Assembly (NCBI GenBank): GCA_023433965.1
Contig: JAEYTQ010000576.1
Location: 1 to 5,674, forward strand
DNA from: Pseudomonadota bacterium
GTDB lineage: Bacteria > Pseudomonadota > Alphaproteobacteria > Rhizobiales > Xanthobacteraceae
Length of the DNA: 5,674 nt
Reading direction: 5' to 3'
The position numbers were made by a program, and so were the translations under genes. Under the pieces are notes generated by a model. The model was not told the DNA's origin. It did not search any database and saw only the letters and a program-made list of their open reading frames with translations. Below are positions 5,181 through 5,674 of this stretch, piece by piece (within the stretch, counting starts at the first letter, position 1; every line of letters begins with the position of its first letter).

Positions 5181-5674
5181 ATGCACCCCCGTCGGCTAAT
5201 TCTCTCCGCCTGCCTCCTGGTCGTCGTCTCTTGTTCGCCGGTCGTTGCCGGCGGGCCCGTTGGCGTTGCCATGGACGATTTCAGCTACACCGACACGTCG
5301 GGCGAGCCGACCGACCAGGCCGCCGCGCACGCGCGGCGGCTGGCGGCGTTCATGGCTGCACTTCGAAGGGACATTGGTGCGGACCCGCGCTATTGGCTGG
5401 TTCCATCCGCCCAGGACGGTGCGGCGTTCAAGGTCATCGGCGGCATCCAGAAGACGAGCACGCTGGTGCAATGGGCCAAGGTCGCCGTCATCGACGTCGG
5501 CGCCAAGACGCTGCTGATGGACAAGCTCTACTCCTTCCGCGGCGACAATGATGAAGCATGGGAACGCGCCGAGATCTTCCTGTCCCGCGAGATCCTGGCT
5601 GCGCTCGCGACGCCCGCGCCGATTGCGCTCGCCGTATTCGATTTCGAGCTCGAGGATACGACCGCCGCCTCGGC
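5181..5674 (+). CDS. Exported DUF2380/DUF3280-like protein of unknown function, 3'-truncated by the window edge
   Basis: 164 complete codons are visible and the frame is still open at the end. Residues 1-23 form an export signal: a basic start (MHPRR), a hydrophobic core (LILSACLLVVV), and then either a lipobox-like VVSC ending at Cys18 or a signal peptidase I site at VVA-GG (23/24). The mature protein is therefore periplasmic or lipid-anchored. Residues 27-143 make one compact domain beginning VGVAMDDFSYTDTSGE. At residue 148 a similar segment, IALAVFDFELEDTT, starts, suggesting a second related domain. I recall such proteins annotated as DUF2380 or DUF3280 near PQQ-dependent methanol dehydrogenase clusters in Bradyrhizobium, but could not check this. 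No catalytic motif is evident. The gene is divergent from the MoxY/MoxX-like operon, which may control it. Confidence 0.8.
   Translation, partial: MHPRRLILSACLLVVVSCSPVVAGGPVGVAMDDFSYTDTSGEPTDQAAAHARRLAAFMAALRRDIGADPRYWLVPSAQDGAAFKVIGGIQKTSTLVQWAKVAVIDVGAKTLLMDKLYSFRGDNDEAWERAEIFLSREILAALATPAPIALAVFDFELEDTTAAS

Noticed and set aside
4988..5272. N-terminal extension of the kinase to ATG 5272
   Set aside because: It would overlap the divergent gene head-on, add 95 residues without recognisable features before the first membrane segment, and bypass the well-spaced AGGTG before ATG 4987.
3851..5551. Long open frame on the + strand (566 codons) antisense to the histidine kinase
   Set aside because: It lies opposite a kinase with clear domains and motifs, has low-complexity Arg/Ala/Gly-rich composition typical of antisense frames in GC-rich DNA, and overlaps the start of the exported-protein gene in another frame.

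Overview
The window is GC-rich and densely coded, with little spacing between genes. Codon choice and protein style suggest an alphaproteobacterium of the Bradyrhizobium/Rhodopseudomonas type. This assignment is an inference from recognised protein families; no marker gene is present to prove it. I see six protein-coding genes (two of them cut by the window edges) and no RNA gene, insertion sequence or CRISPR array.

Left part (about 1-2927) is an aromatic-compound module. It holds the C-terminal three quarters of a soluble bacterial cytochrome P450 resembling the CYP199A aromatic-acid monooxygenases (+ strand). Next comes an IclR-family regulator resembling MhpR (- strand, convergent with the P450). 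Transcribed divergently from the regulator is a two-domain type I extradiol (catechol meta-cleavage) dioxygenase of the BphC/HsaC type (+ strand) with all expected iron ligands. The regulator and dioxygenase share a 145-bp divergent intergenic region that is the natural place for the regulator to act. A plausible picture is that the P450 hydroxylates or O-demethylates an aromatic substrate and the dioxygenase opens a catechol-type ring, with the IclR protein as effector-responsive switch. The substrate cannot be read from the sequence.

Right part (about 2946-5674) is a signalling module. A membrane histidine kinase of the HisKA_3 class and a NarL/LuxR-type response regulator form a two-gene operon on the - strand with a 4-bp ATGA overlap. 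Their layout and the kinase's small periplasmic domain resemble the MoxY/MoxX pair linked to methanol oxidation. Divergent from the kinase, across a 193-bp spacer rich in small repeats, begins a secreted or lipid-anchored protein of a poorly characterised family. It resembles the DUF2380/DUF3280 proteins that I recall lying next to PQQ alcohol dehydrogenase clusters. Its visible part contains one complete domain and the beginning of what looks like a second copy, so it may be a tandem or fused protein continuing past the window.

The two modules meet tail to tail at 2928-2945, where a perfect palindrome probably forms a shared terminator hairpin. The most interesting parts are the double-domain exported protein, the paired 12-bp palindromic direct repeats just upstream of it, and the two conserved-looking cysteines in the kinase sensor domain.
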